The notes under the pieces: model-generated
Told to the model about the DNA's origin: nothing
Seen by the model: the letters and a program-made list of their open reading frames with translations, nothing else
Databases searched by the model: none
Part shown: positions 45,300-57,905 of the stretch, piece by piece
Layout of the letters: each line of letters opens with the position of its first letter
How positions within the stretch are numbered: the stretch's first letter is position 1
Made by a program: the position numbers and the translations under genes
Assembly: GCA_033032175.1 (NCBI GenBank)
Contig: CM065328.1
Location: 5,704,690-5,768,689, forward strand
DNA length: 64,000 nt
Origin: Saturnia japonica
Lineage: Eukaryota > Arthropoda > Insecta > Lepidoptera > Saturniidae
Reading direction: 5' to 3'

Positions 45300-45545
45300 G
45301 CCTATCATGTCACGGGAAACTGAAACCGTTACTGTGAAGGGGGTTATCACTAGAATATGGAGGTTGCGACCCAGTCGGGTACAGATTCACACCATTTCGC
45401 TTTATGACTGGATATACACCGACTCATACCGGAATGCGACAATCCTAAACGTGTCAATTTGGCGGGTGTTACTGTGTTACATCTGGTGTATTGTCGTCCG
45501 CCCAGCAAATTAATGACTAAAATCTTTAGATTCCATGCTGTGCGG
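45300..45545 (+). repeat. Interspersed repeat fragment
   Basis: Words such as 'GCGACCCAGTCGGGTACA', 'ATACCGGAATGCGACA' and 'TTACTGTGTTACAT' recur in altered order at 54490-54530 and 55150-55240. Class unknown. Confidence 0.45.
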
Positions 45546-46134
45546 ATTGCCACCATTATGAAGAAGATATTGTAACCCTCTCATGAAGTTTCTTTATGCG
45601 ATCCAAGATAAGTCCTGTATCATCTAATATTTGATTGCCAGCATGGTTGTCCAGGGATCTGTTTTGGTGGCATGTGAAAAGTCCCGATGTTTTAAAAATA
45701 AGTATTAAATTATTTACATTAGCTGTAAGCACTTGATTGCTTATTGGATTATGAATTTAAAACGGGTGTGAAATCTTTCGATCGTTTTCAAATAGAATAA
45801 ATGAACATTATGACTAACCTTTAAATCTTGCTTTAAACGATATTGCATATTGATAGTTAAAGCAAGAAAGTAAGGTAGTTCATTAATAACTGGTAACTCC
45901 CGGCGACGCCGAATGCGTAAATTACAATTTAGATTTAATAAGAACTCCAAAAAATTCATGTACTTATGTACGCACGTAGTATGTTATACTTGTATGGCGT
46001 AACTTAATCAAAGATTTATCCCACGAGTCAACATCATGATGAAAGTTGCCCTATCAACGATGTGAATTCATTACACTGACTTTTTATTTAATTGTGTAAA
46101 AATAATTTGACGGTTTAAAAATTAAGATTATTCC

Positions 46135-46275
46135 AATATAAGTTAATCAAATTAAGTTACGTTTAATCAAAGTTAAATATAATTTAATGGAATTATGTTT
46201 AACTTAATCAAATTAAGACACAATTTATTAAAAATAATCAAATTATATTTAATTTAATCAAATCAAAACAAAAAA
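46135..46275. repeat. AT-rich tandem repeat, period about 21
   Basis: Irregular units built on 'TTAATCAAATTAAG'. Confidence 0.6.
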
Positions 46276-46339
46276 AATTTAAATTATTCTTACGAAATAA
46301 AAATGAAGTCCGTAAAATTAATTCACACTATTATTATTA

Positions 46340-46470
46340 TTACATTACTAAACCGCTGAACCAATTTCGATGCATCTTGGTATAGAGATAGAGTGGACCG
46401 TGAAGAAGGACATAGGTTCTATTGTCGCAAAAATAAAACTTGAAGGATTGAAATAGGGGACGAAAGATTT
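46340..46470 (+). repeat. Lep1/Helitron-like repeat fragment
   Basis: 'CTGAACCAATTTCGATG', 'TTGGTATAGAGATAGAGTGG', 'GGACATAGG' and 'AATAAAACTTGAAGGA' follow the order of the repeat at 20060-20180. The head and tail are missing. Confidence 0.6.
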
Positions 46471-46599
46471 TATGGTAGATGAACCCATCATTTTTGAATT
46501 TAGTTATATGAAAAATTATATTTATGCGTTTGTTAAGAGATAAGGAGTGTTTTCGTTTGTGAAAACTCATCCCTCAAGGCGATACAATAGGGTATTACT

Positions 46600-48760
46600 T
46601 CAATTATATTTAATCTTTATGTGTATAGACTGTACTAAACCGTTGTCAAATTTTCAATATTTGTCGGAGAGATAGATTGCATCATAATATGTACTCAAGT
46701 AAAATACCCGAGACATATTTAGAAAAAGCATATCATATATATTCCTGCTTATATAAGTTGCAGATAACGGAAAAATATACTAAAGACACAAGAAAATAAG
46801 TAAAAAAAAACAAGAAAACTTACAAAAACACAATATATTAAAAGACACTGCAGTTTCAATTTCAAATAACTCAAAATGCAAAGTCCGATGTCATTTATTC
46901 GGTTAACTGCCCCCAGTGTCGGTTTGTGACTCACTTATATTTGTATTATATCGTTATTAGTGCTGTGCTGAATCTATTTTAAGCCAAATCTGACAATTAA
47001 TTTTTTTATATTATATTTTTATATTCGTTTTATATCAGCATATTTAACTAATATAGAATTATTATGTATCAACAGATTGCCACTAAATGTGATGTGTGTA
47101 AAAGTATGTGAAATCTTATTTTCAATAACAATAATTTAAAATTTAATTATTAATTTTGAAGTCATACTTTTTTTGGTGTATTTAGTATAATGTAAAATTG
47201 AAAACTGCGTGCACATTATGAGTCGTAAGAGCGTCGTGATAACCATACAACGTTAAATTAATTTACAATTTAGTAAAATATTCAAAAAGCACATAAGTAA
47301 AATGAATTTACATTATTATTTACCATTGATGGCTGATCTTATTATGTTGTTGTCAGGCGGGATAAACATTTTGGAGTTATTTTTGCTTCTTACGCCTAAA
47401 AGTATCACTTCTTACGTGCGTAAATAAGTACACTTTTTAAATTTACAGTTATGTTGAGGCTATAGTACTCTATTTTATGGTTAAAATGGATTTAAATTAG
47501 AAATAAAGAGAGAATTCAATTTATTTGAAGATTTTAATATTGTATTAAATTGCTTGTTTAATATAATAATGTTGAATTCGCATTCTATGTTGTAGTGTTT
47601 GAAACTTACTTAAAAAGTAACCAACAAATTGACACGTTTCTTTATTTCACACCCCTTACTTACCATATCACACTTAACGTGTAGTGTTACAATTAACTAG
47701 AAAATCGAAAGCCGTAACCGAATACAAAACAAACCACATCACTAAATCCTATTTTCGCGTCGTTACGACCTTGCCAAGTGGGTTTGGCCTGCTCCAACTA
47801 ATTGTCAAGTAATTTTCTTATGAAATATCATTGTCTTGTTATAAATTCTTATGTAAGTGTTTTAATAAACAAAATCACCAATTTATTCCGCTCGCCTCAA
47901 TTTACGTATATTTAGTTAAATTTCTTGGGTTAATTCAGCGCGAACGTAAATTATTCAGGCCTACAAATGAATGTACGTTTTATGTGTGAATTATAAGTAA
48001 CGTTTAAGACGAATAAGACTGTGCTATATTATATAAAGGTTATATATTCATATTGGGCTTAAGAAGGAAGAATATTACTGGATAAACATCGCCACCTTTA
48101 AGATGGTTTATTTACATAATAGTGTTTAATGTTTATATGTACCTTTATTAAGGCTAAAATTAAATAAAGATTTTTTTTTATTTGCAACCTAACTAATTGT
48201 TTGTGGAGCTGGTGGATAAATAATTCTGGTTGCTGGGTGTTAATTGATAGAATACGACAATTGTCGCCAACTGAATAGCGATCACTATAACTAGATGATC
48301 TTCTGTAGGCTGAATTTCACCAGTCGACCTGCCTCAAGTAGATACAAATCTCCAAAGAGATATATCCCTCTTTACACACGAAATGGAATTATTATCTTTA
48401 AATAAAACCACATTAAAATTCATACAAAATTGACACAGAGTATAATGGCATCGGAATATTTTTATAGCCCATAAAAAAGGGGTCAGTTAACATTGCGAAA
48501 TGAAGCCGGGGGACTCCTACTGCGATAATACGCTTTACGAGTTTTCAGTGTCGAGATGAATTCTCATCTTTTTATGGCCAGCGAGATTCATTGTGATATC
48601 TATTTTTATCATTAAATTATCTCTATTGGTGTAAAATAGATTGTCTAATTTAGAACAATGCTGCCCAAGCCCGTAGGCCGTAAAGTGGTCCGGCAAGGCA
48701 TTTAAATTTACGTTACAAGTATCTTTAACTTTTATTTTAAGCACAACGATGACCATTGAG
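46600..48760. other. AT-rich noncoding, no gene seen
   Basis: No open frame with a known domain. A fragment near 46610-46690 shares the 'GTCGGAGAGATAGAT' word with 43850. Confidence 0.5.
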
Positions 48761-48769
48761 AGATCGGTA

Positions 48770-49050
48770 ATCTAATGGCGGTCGCTGCTGCCATGCCAGC
48801 CTGCATAAATATCTGTTCACGTTACGCTTGAAGAACCCGCTGTCTTAAGAAGGAGTGAACACATTGGCTGGGAAATGGTTCCAGATATTCACGGTATGAC
48901 AAAGATAAGATATATTACCTTATTTTGTCTATGTCCAGATGGAGGTTAGTCTAAAACTGTAATTCCGAAGTCCATCGCTTATGGTTCTGTTGTGGAAAGG
49001 AGAGGAGGGAATTAGATTGAACGGCTCTTCGTGAACACGAATTTTTTTAA
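48770..49050 (-). pseudogene. LINE RT C-terminal remnant
   Basis: The minus strand gives 'TVNIWNHFPANVFTPS', a stop, then 'GFFKRNVNRYLCRLAW'. This is the longest copy of the C-terminal LINE ending also seen at 34172, 40445, 41806 and 42023. Catalytic domains are absent. Upstream codons are too decayed to follow. Confidence 0.6.
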
Positions 49051-49439
49051 TATATATTATATCTATTGCTGTATGCATCTAATATACTTATATACAAGTA
49101 TTATTTATCTAGGATGTTCGCCAGCTAATATAGATTCGAAAATATGGCCCGCCTCTCAAATGAATTGAGTCTAGAATATCTAAATGATAATTACGGTATG
49201 TAGCTATAAACATTTTACAAATATGTAGATACATTTTTCTGTTTAGATAATATCTATTATGAATAGAATAGAGGAATCGAATAGATATAGAAGGCACAAG
49301 ACAGAGACGTAGATACATAGAATATACAAGAGGCCTAAACTGAAATTGATAAAGATGGCTTAGAAGGGTGTAAGGAGGAAGATTATGCGAAAAGAAACCT
49401 AAAACTTATCTAAATTAATAAATTTATAGCTCTGGCTGC

Positions 49440-49690
49440 ACATATATTGATTTTCCAAATTTCGCGTCTTTTTTGTCTGTTTTTTTTTAAATGTTCAAAT
49501 ATATCTGAAAAACGGCATGATCAATATTTATGAATTTTTCCATACGGGAAGTATACTTATAACATATATGTCATTCCTCATTTGATAGGTTATCAAAACT
49601 ATCAATAATACATTTAGTTTAAAAATATGTGCAAACATTACGAACGAAAATAATTATTGCATGTGGAGCCGCAAGCGCACCTAGTAGAAA
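49440..49690 (+). repeat. Interspersed repeat ending GCCGCAAGCGCACCTAGT
   Basis: Opens with a 'TTTTTTGTCTG' stretch and 'TGAAAAACGGC' and closes with a tail like those at 5140 and 44560. A diverged copy related to family L. Confidence 0.45.
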
Positions 49691-49948
49691 GAAAGACAAG
49701 ACGATAAATTTTTAAATCTTAATTACTAAGTGTTTTATTTTTATCTAGTCGAGATAACATAAAAGCTTCTTAAATTCTTTATCCAAATAATAATTAAATA
49801 TAAACACTGGCAACTTATAACCAATAGGGGAATAGATACATTAATAAAATTAAGTTCACGAAACAAGATAAGCACGTTCAACTTTAGAAGAAATGCGATA
49901 GTTTAAAACAAACGTAAGTTATGTTTTATGAATTTTATTTATTGTAGT

Positions 49949-50134
49949 TCAAAAAGTTGTGCGTTTGGTAATGTGAACGATTCCTTTTCTAGCGAACTTT
50001 CCATTCCAGTTGGATGCAGTAAACGCTTTGATGCTAGACAAATTATTGTTAGTCAATGCCGTAACTGGAGTGCTCGGTAATGTAATATTATTTGGTACAA
50101 TAACAAACAGTGAGTAGGTAAGAAACAGATTCAC
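49949..50134 (-). other. Candidate terminal exon or fossil frame
   Basis: The minus frame of about 60 codons opens on GTG, not ATG. It ends in a stop followed within about 10 bases by AATAAA, the polyadenylation signal. A 'CTCCAG' inside it (about 50072) could be a splice acceptor. Codons after that point are richer in G and C than the flanks. I recognise no family. It may be the last exon of an unseen gene, or chance. Confidence 0.25.
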
Positions 50135-50586
50135 ATGTAGGTACAGTCTGTTGATTTAAAAACTTCTTTTATGTAATTACATGAAACATAACATTGTAAT
50201 ATATGGTAACATTAATTACAGAAACGAAACTCAAATATAAATATTAATAATATTGCAGGACATTTCAGTTAGTATTATCTAGCAACATTATGTTGACAGA
50301 AAATAGTGCCAACGTAAAGGAAAGGGACAAGGTACAGTAAACGGGATGTAGTGGTCTCTATAAATATTAGCATCTATTGCCTTAATAACGTGTACACTGT
50401 ACAAGTATTATATTTTTAATATGACATCATTCTTTTTTGAAATTTACTCCTTTAAGCGTGATATGAAAAAGCGATGATAGAGAATTATTACGCGCATTGT
50501 AACAAATTATCTACACAATGTAGTTGCTTGTTAAGCTTTTTCATTTATTGTACTAAAGATAGTAACACTTTGTTATGCGTCACAAT

Positions 50587-50913
50587 TAAAGGATTCAATC
50601 CCGGCCATTTTTGTAATCCCGGGATTTCGGGATTGTCAAAAGATAACGATAATGATACTTTATGTACGTTTTACTTTGCAAAAATAATATCAACCTTAAA
50701 ATATATGTATAAAAAAATTTAAATAATAAAGTTTTGTCTCTAAACGCAAACTATCAAATCATCTGGAAAAACAGGTTGGCTGGCAATAAGTTTTCTTGTT
50801 ATACAATGTTTTGATAACAATTTTTTAATTTTTTGTTAATCCTGAATATCCCGGTATTTGTCGAAATCCAATCCCGAAAATTTCGGGACCGATATACAAC
50901 TGGGATTCCTCTA
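50587..50913. mobile_element. hAT-like MITE, 327 bp
   Basis: Flanked by 8-base near-duplicates GTCACAAT (50579-50586) and GTCACAAC (50914-50921). The ends TAAAGGATTC and, reversed, TAGAGGAATC are similar, followed on both sides by repeated 'CCCG.AATTTCGGGATT' words. An 8-base target duplication and a TA(A/G)AGG start fit the hAT superfamily. No transposase. Confidence 0.7.
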
Positions 50914-51013
50914 GTCACAACTTATAACTCGTGTACATATGTACACACGAATTTTTAAATTAAATTGTTTATTTTTTTATTTAAGTGCTAGTTGTTTAGC
51001 CATCGTTTAACTG

Positions 51014-51285
51014 TCTCATTAGCCTTGTGGTCCTAAACACGACTGCTATGCTCGAGGTCCTGGGTTCAATTCCCAGGTCCAACAATGTGTTATTGGGTTT
51101 TTCTATGAAATTCGCAGTAGCAGCTTGGAGTTTGGTTCTGTGTCCGGTTAATCACCCTCTATTACATCATTTATGGGACCTAAAACATACTACATAACAT
51201 ACATACATACTCGGCGAAATGTGGTTGTACATTAGTACACCTCTGTCTAATCCTTCGGGGATACAAGAGTGACGTTATGTTATAA
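51014..51285 (+). mobile_element. tRNA-derived SINE
   Basis: Same family as 20346-20611, here on the plus strand. A box TAGCCTTGTGG at 51020-51030 and B box GGTTCAATTCC at 51063-51073. The body has 'TTATTGGGTTTTTCTATGAA' and 'CCTTCGGGGATACA'. It is more diverged than the other two, hence an independent insertion. Not a functional tRNA. Confidence 0.85.
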
Positions 51286-51289
51286 GTTA

Positions 51290-52200
51290 ATGTTGTTTAT
51301 TAGAAAATGTTACAATTTTATAATATAAATAGTATCGAATAATTTATCTTTAACGAGTCTTCCAAAATTCGATCTCGGACACAGTGCAATTTATGTGAGA
51401 TCTTTTGTATAACACACAGTAAGTGAGCGGAGCGGTTTGCATTTGTGTATATTTTTATCATAATATGTCTTTTTGCGTACTTAACTATTTATCTTTATTA
51501 AATTTATATACTAGGGTCCAAAATGAACATACCAGCCCGATCGAATTTAATTTTAATATTTACAACACTGACTTAGCACTAATTAAGAGCTTCCATAAAA
51601 TCTTGGCTTTCTTATTTGAACTCTACTATAATTATTATAAAATTTTGAGAGCGGTGCTGCTCTTTTCAGTGGAGCACTCTTCAACTCTCCCTAAACTGTG
51701 CCTTCCTCTGATATCCTATTGATACGTCACGAGTCCTATTTTTTCCTTCACTTGATGAATGTATGTTTAAAGTCGAGAGAGCACAACGTTCTAAAGTTTA
51801 TAAAGAAAGCAAAATTCTCAGTGTCCGGCAACGCTTTATGCTCAAAGTATGTCATAATAAAAATAAATAAATAATTAATAGCCCTGAGTAACGTCATATA
51901 TTCTGTGCTTCAACTCACGTAGTAAATACTGCTTTTGCATAAAGATATGGGAGTTTTATGGCTTCCCATATGTATAATACTATCATAAAATATTATTCCA
52001 TCACGGAAATTTCAGTCCCTGCTGCCAAACGTCTTGATTCCGAGTGGCTCAGCACACTTATGTATGATGAAACTGAACATATTTTAAAAATAATTCGTAG
52101 CTGCTTCAGTTTTCATTTAAGCATAAATTATTTAAGCTAGAATCAATATATTCCATTTTTATATTTGAGTCGTAAAAAATGTAAAATAATTGTTTATAAT
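51290..52200. other. AT-rich noncoding, no gene seen
   Basis: The frames at 51423-51722 and 51958-52140 have no recognisable domains. Confidence 0.5.
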
Positions 52201-52204
52201 ATTT

Positions 52205-52300
52205 GTGTGTGTGTGTGTGTTGTGTGTATAAATATTTACTTGTATATATATATATGACTATGTATATGTATGTTAGCATATACATATATTTGTTGGCATG
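52205..52300. repeat. (GT)n and (TA)n microsatellites
   Basis: A GT run from 52205 to about 52227, then a TA run near 52243 and 'TATATGTATGTT' words. Confidence 0.85.
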
Positions 52301-52379
52301 TACATAGCTATGGAAAATAATTACATTATTTTATTAAATTTTACCTATCAAATCGTTTACCTGAGGTGTAAACGAGCAA

Positions 52380-52460
52380 AATGTTTTGTAAATTCGTATG
52401 TTAGCTTCGAAGATACAGGCTCTGTCTAGTTTGGAAGTCACTGTGTAAATGTTAGTAAAT
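52380..52460 (-). repeat. Interspersed repeat shared with 7365-7570
   Basis: The minus strand repeats the 'GACTTCCAAACTAG.CAGAGCC' core of the copy near 7460-7520. Confidence 0.5.
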
Positions 52461-53890
52461 CTTGTGTATAATAAATATATATTTTTTTATTCCTATTACT
52501 TCAATTTTTCTTATAGTTTTTAATAGATCGTAGTGAAACAAATGCCACACAAAATTTTCTAAACTTTTAGTTTAGTAAATTGAATTAGCAATACAGTTTT
52601 CATTGCAGTTTTAGGCCAATGAAAAAAAATTGTATGTGGACATTTTACAATAATAAGCCTAAAACTACCTATAAATTTAGATTACTATTGAGTATATAAT
52701 ATTTAGATCGATTATAAATTCTAACAAATGATAATACATTAAAGATAGTGCAATAAGTAGTTAGTTACCATTTAACTTTCTTGTGATTGCTATACAATTT
52801 TGATAAACCAATATTAAACTACAAACATCACCATATTTTGAAAGGATATTTGAAACTGTACATAAGTAAATTGATCCAAAACGAAAATATATTAAAAACA
52901 CTATCAAAATGTAATATACAACCATACACAATCTATGTTCGGCGTTATAAATTGTTTCTAGGGTAGAAAAAAAATACTATTCGATCCCTTTTTAAGTTTT
53001 AAAATCAGAGATCGCCGGTCACTTGCTCTGATACCGGCGCGGTGGCAAACACTGTTTGTGGTACTTAAAAGTTTGGCGGTTGGAGGAAAGTACCTTTGAG
53101 AGCTTGAATATATATATATCCTTTCATCCTGAGCATATTGTCACATAGATGGCGGATATTTTTGTTTAGTATCTACTTGCAACCAGTTTGCTATACAATT
53201 CACTAACTCCATAGAAGTAGAATACCTAACCCGGTGTGGGTGTGATAGTTGATAGTTGCCTCCCTAGTCTATAAAAAAACTAGCTATTTAGCAAACCGCT
53301 TCGCTTATCAATATATCGCCTACGTTACACCCACCCGACAATTCAATAGAGACGGTGCGGTGTTGGAACTAAATACTCATTCGAAATAGTGGATGTAACT
53401 TTTGTACTTTATTTGGACTTTTTCTTTTACTTATTGTATTTAGGGGTTGAGTTTGTCTAATGAATTTAGTGACGTTTATACCACAGAATTTATTTTTATA
53501 CTTACGAAGTAAGTGTGAAGTAGGTACGCGTTATTTAAGTTACGAAATTGAAACTAATAAGTTTATTAGCGTTGTTTATTTAAAACTAATCCAAATTACT
53601 AACTCTGCTCGCGTTATCAATCAATTTACAGTAGTAAATAAATTTATATAAATATATATAAAATATAAATATAAATAAATAATAAATTTATATAAATTAT
53701 GTTTATATAAAGTTTGATATTATTTTTATTGCGCGCAATGTAAACTCAAGGTAAATATTTTTTACTACGTACATCATTTCATACATTTTGATTTGAAAAT
53801 GTCTCTATATCGGTTTAGTTTAGAATGGAAATGTGTCAAAATGAAAACTTTTAAAAGTAACAAAAATATTAATATAGTTTAAAGTAAAGT
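52461..53890. other. AT-rich noncoding, no gene seen
   Basis: A slightly GC-richer patch at 53000-53110 and another at 53220-53360 are unidentified. An almost pure A/T tract lies at 53638-53712. Confidence 0.5.
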
Positions 53891-53894
53891 AAAT

Positions 53895-54092
53895 ATGTAT
53901 AAAGTAGTTATGATCACGACCACTTCACATTATAACTGTTTACGTTGGCAGAAAGTAACGTTCCAATGCGAATTCAATATTGGAATGCCTCGCATCAGTC
54001 AGCTTCCCGAGTTGTATAGGAGCATCGCTGCCGCAGCACCACCTCGCCGTACTGGCACTGTCCACTGCGCCGTGGGTGATCGTATGATCTAA
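53895..54092 (+). other. Unidentified 65-codon frame with GC-rich end
   Basis: Opens on a true ATG. The last 35 codons are clearly GC-richer than the flanks, with an Ala/Pro run. I recognise no domain. The opposite strand of the same patch also reads through without stops, so it may equally be an old transposon fragment. Confidence 0.25.
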
Positions 54093-54179
54093 CGTGACAT
54101 AAAGTTAGTTGAGAGTCTTCGAATGACGATGTTACAAAAAAAATAATTAAATCCATTATCTCACCTGATATTTGCGCTA

Positions 54180-54345
54180 AGCCTAGTGAGATGACTGTCT
54201 CTCACATACAACTACCAGAACATATCTATAGGTGCTTGGTGACAAATTTACACCTTGAGGGTGGTAGCTATCCAGGCAAGCATTAGAAAATGCCCTATCA
54301 TTATACTATGGTTTCTAGACTATACTTTCCTTAGAATTTGCTTTT
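54180..54345 (+). repeat. Interspersed repeat, family R
   Basis: 'TAGGTGCTTGGTGACAAATT', 'GGTGGTAGCTATCCAGGCAA' and 'GCATTAGAAAATGCC' are shared with 43320 and 55925. Confidence 0.65.
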
Positions 54346-54679
54346 ACATGAAATAGTTTGCAAAATAAGCGAAGACGCCTATTCCCATTCTTTCAATATA
54401 CCGCTGTGGAAACATCATGATGATATATTGGAATTTTTAGCTGTTAATCAAGTCTTAGTTGGATTTTCTATCTTTGCAAGATGATTTCTGACAGCATTAC
54501 TGTGTTACATTTTAGGTGAATTTTACAGTAGTAGCACGACAAAGTGATTGCCCATTACATACACATTGGCTGATCTCGAAACGCGATAAATCAAACCACA
54601 ATAGGGTTATTTTGATGAAATTATCACCATGTGCTTTATGGTCGTGACTCACTCACTGTGCAGATTCCTGCCACCCAGT

Positions 54680-55115
54680 TTCATCATCATCATCATATCA
54701 GCTAAAAAACGTCTACTGCTGGAGATAGGCTTCTTCCAATTATCATCATAATAAGCAGTTCTGCGCTGTTTGCATCCAGCTTGTTCCTGCAACTTTTATC
54801 AGGCCTTCGTTCCACCTCGTGGTGGGTCTGCCTACACTGCGTCTTCCAGTACGTGGCCGTCATTCGAGAACTCTTCAGCCTCATTGACCATCCATGCTAC
54901 GAACAATGTGCCTCGCCCACTGCCACTTATATCTAGTAATTCTTAGAGCTGTGTCAGTTACTTTAGTTCTTATGCGGATCTCCTCATTTCTGATTTAATC
55001 ATGCAAAGAAACTCCGAGCATAGATAGCCCTTTGTGTTATCTTGAGCTTTTTATTAGGTCCATAGTTAGCGACCAGGTTTCAGTGCCAAAGGTAACACAC
55101 ACTGGTCAAAGATTT
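54680..55115 (-). pseudogene. RTE-type LINE 3' end with trinucleotide tail
   Basis: On the minus strand, scattered frames read 'KSEMRRS', a 'SGSGRGT' equivalent of 'WQWAGH', and further words of the RTE reverse-transcriptase C-terminus. It ends in an (ATG)n tail at about 54680-54697. RTE elements end in such short tandem tails. Heavily decayed; the related copy at 59560-59850 is better preserved. Confidence 0.6.
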
Positions 55116-55849
55116 TCGTCTTAATATTCCTTCCTGGATATATATTGTTTGATACCGGAACGCGACATTATAGCGGCTGTTGCACTTTGTGTATGAATGT
55201 CGAGATGGTCGCGATCCAGTCAGGCACAATTGTCAATACGATACGAGAATGACAACGTCGGCCACACAGATTATCTGCGTCCTTTATTCCCACGGAGTGA
55301 ATTGACAATCATTAATGTCAAACATAAAAATAATGTTGTCACATTTATTTTTGTAGTGTTCTACTACCATATATTTTACGGTACAATTATTTGAATCGCA
55401 AGATTTTAAATACTGAATTGACGGTTTATGTTTATTAATTTAAATATTTTGTGTCATTCGACATACCCGATCATATCAAAACAAAAATACAATACAAATA
55501 TCCTTCTACAAACACACTATCTCGAAATTGCTATAAAAATCCAAAGTACAGTACGTCCGTATTAACGGTTAATACCCGAACTTCTCTTAAATTAAATTTT
55601 AAGCCGGATAAATGCGACGACATTAAAATATTCAAATCTTGTTCATAACGGTTCCTAGAGCTTCCTAAATGTGAACCGTTTAGTTACAACGTCTATTTTA
55701 TACGGTGTCCTACTGTGCAATATAACATTATTATTGAGTGGTTTAAAAAAACTATTGTATATACAATAAAGATATTTCTGTATGTTTTTATCGTTATAGG
55801 TTTAGCGTTATGGCCACAATTTCAACTGCTCTTAAGTGACGATGTGGCC

Positions 55850-56085
55850 AAAGATGGTAACACGCTTGGCTCTCAAGTGCAGCTGTTGGAACATACCTTG
55901 CAGCAGCGATACAGAAGCACCAGCTTGGTGACAGATTTTAACTTGAGGACGGTAGCTAGCTAGGCGGGCGCATTAGAAAAAGCTCTACCATCATGTTATG
56001 GTTCATCACGATGTTTTCCTTAACCGAAAGCTCAGCTGATTGCAGAAATTCGAACTCACGTCAATGGAACGTCACGTCACGTCAA
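55850..56085 (+). repeat. Interspersed repeat, family R
   Basis: The longest copy: 'GGTAACACGCTTGGCTCTCA', 'CTTGGTGACAGATTTTAACT', 'GCGCATTAGAAAA' and 'CATCACGATGTTTTCCTT'. It overlaps the end of a chance frame (55715-55963). Confidence 0.65.
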
Positions 56086-56746
56086 CCCTACTTTATAATT
56101 TATGTGTAAGTCCTTCTTTAGACTTAACTATTTACCATATTTAACGTCTTATATTCTCTGTCCTTAGAGTTCCAATATACCTCATAATTAAAAAACTGAA
56201 CCATTATGGATCACTTTATTGTCGGTCTGTCTGTCTGTACGCGTGTCAAGATCCTATTTCTTAGAAAAAGGACTTGAGTTATAAAGTTGAAATAATATTA
56301 TACTGATGTCTATGGCCTCATAACTATTGTAATTTTAAACTTAACAATATTTATAAATATACAATATATATTTGATCAGTGGTGGTAAGTTTATTTTATG
56401 CAAAAGTAAATTATCGCATCGCACTCCAGAGCATCGCTTTGCTCTTCAGGGACATCGAGTTATTTTGATAATTTAAATAATTCGAGTTGATTACACAACC
56501 GGCCGAATGATCGATTTAAATTTTAAATGATTAAGTATTCACCCTTAGTTGGGGTTAATTTTGCTTTACTTTTGTCTTGGACGGACGAATTAAATCATTA
56601 TTCTAAATCGATGCTAGATTTCTTGCTTTTACTTATAACATTAAATATTGAAAGGTGAAAATTTTGCAAAGTAGCGAAGTGAAAAGCTGAAAAAGGTTGA
56701 TGATGTCTTATTGGAAAGTAAACATACATTTTGGCTACCATTGCAA

Positions 56747-57015
56747 AAGGATTTGTACTTCATAAGATGCAGTATTATTGACAAAGAAGCCATGAATTTA
56801 TACTTTTAAGATTTAACTGACAATGAAACTTAAGTAATTTCGTCTCTTAAAATCATTTAAGATTGTGTTTAAACGCTAAACTTATGGGGGTCAGTCGCCA
56901 GTATGTTAAGAGAATTTGTGCTGAATAAGATGCAGAATTATTGGCATAGAAGTCATAAATTTTTACTTTTAAGATTTAACTGAGAACAGTAGAGATTGCG
57001 GTTAAACGCGAAATC
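56747..57015 (+). repeat. Diverged tandem duplication, period about 160
   Basis: Both units contain 'TAAGATGCAG.ATTATTG', 'ACTTTTAAGATTTAACTGA' and a 'GTTTAAACGC.AAA' word. Confidence 0.7.
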
Positions 57016-57684
57016 TATAAAGTAACTATTGAAAAAAAAGCATAAGACAGCATTAATTTATAACAGGATTGAACATAGTGGTAACTATGAAATATGGCTT
57101 ATGGAGCGTATTTCTTGGTGATTGAAGACAGATTGAGAATTCTGGGTGGTTAACAATAACTAGATAAGTTTTTAAAATGCTATACCACCATGCTGTGGTT
57201 TCCTTTTAAGTTCTTAACTAAAATCTCAATATCATTTTCTAAACCATATCAAAAATGTAGCTGTTTTAATGATGTTTTGTGATTACTAATTCTTTAACTA
57301 AATAGGTTCTTAATGCTATGTTTTATTCACAAGGAATGTAGAGACATATAAAATCTAAATCATAAAATTTTCATACACAGGCAAGATTGCGACGTAAAAG
57401 GTTTATTAAAACCAAAGAATATTAAATGAAACTTTATACTAATACGAAGTTTGAGTAATCGCGTTCCATACATCCTAAAGTTCGAATAAACACCTTCGTA
57501 CATCGGGAGTTCGTAAATGAAGAAAATACGGAGCGAAGGAACAAAGTTTCACGCATTCAAGTAGAATTAACATTTACCTTAAACTTTCCTTTCTTTGATA
57601 TACTTGTACGTTGAAATAAGTTCGTTGTTTCATTTCATTTGTTCTGAAGGTTATATTTGTTGTTTATGTAATTTTTGGTATGAA

Positions 57685-57905
57685 GTTCCTTAATGCGGCT
57701 TGCGGTGGCAGTTAACTTGTAGAAATTGTCACGTAAGGAAAAAGCGTTATGCTCTCTCCACGCGACTTTCTCTCCCTCTCTCTGTTTTTTTCTATTATAT
57801 ACGAGTATGTGTGTGCGTGCGAGTATCAAGATTCGAGCAGAAAAGTATCGTGTGCAGCCGGAGCCCCTCAGGGTGGTCTCACGAAATAGGCACGTCCAGT
57901 AATTC
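57685..57905 (-). repeat. Interspersed repeat, family H
   Basis: Minus-strand copy of 31256-31525. The frames of 99 and 101 codons over it on both strands are not genes. Confidence 0.65.
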
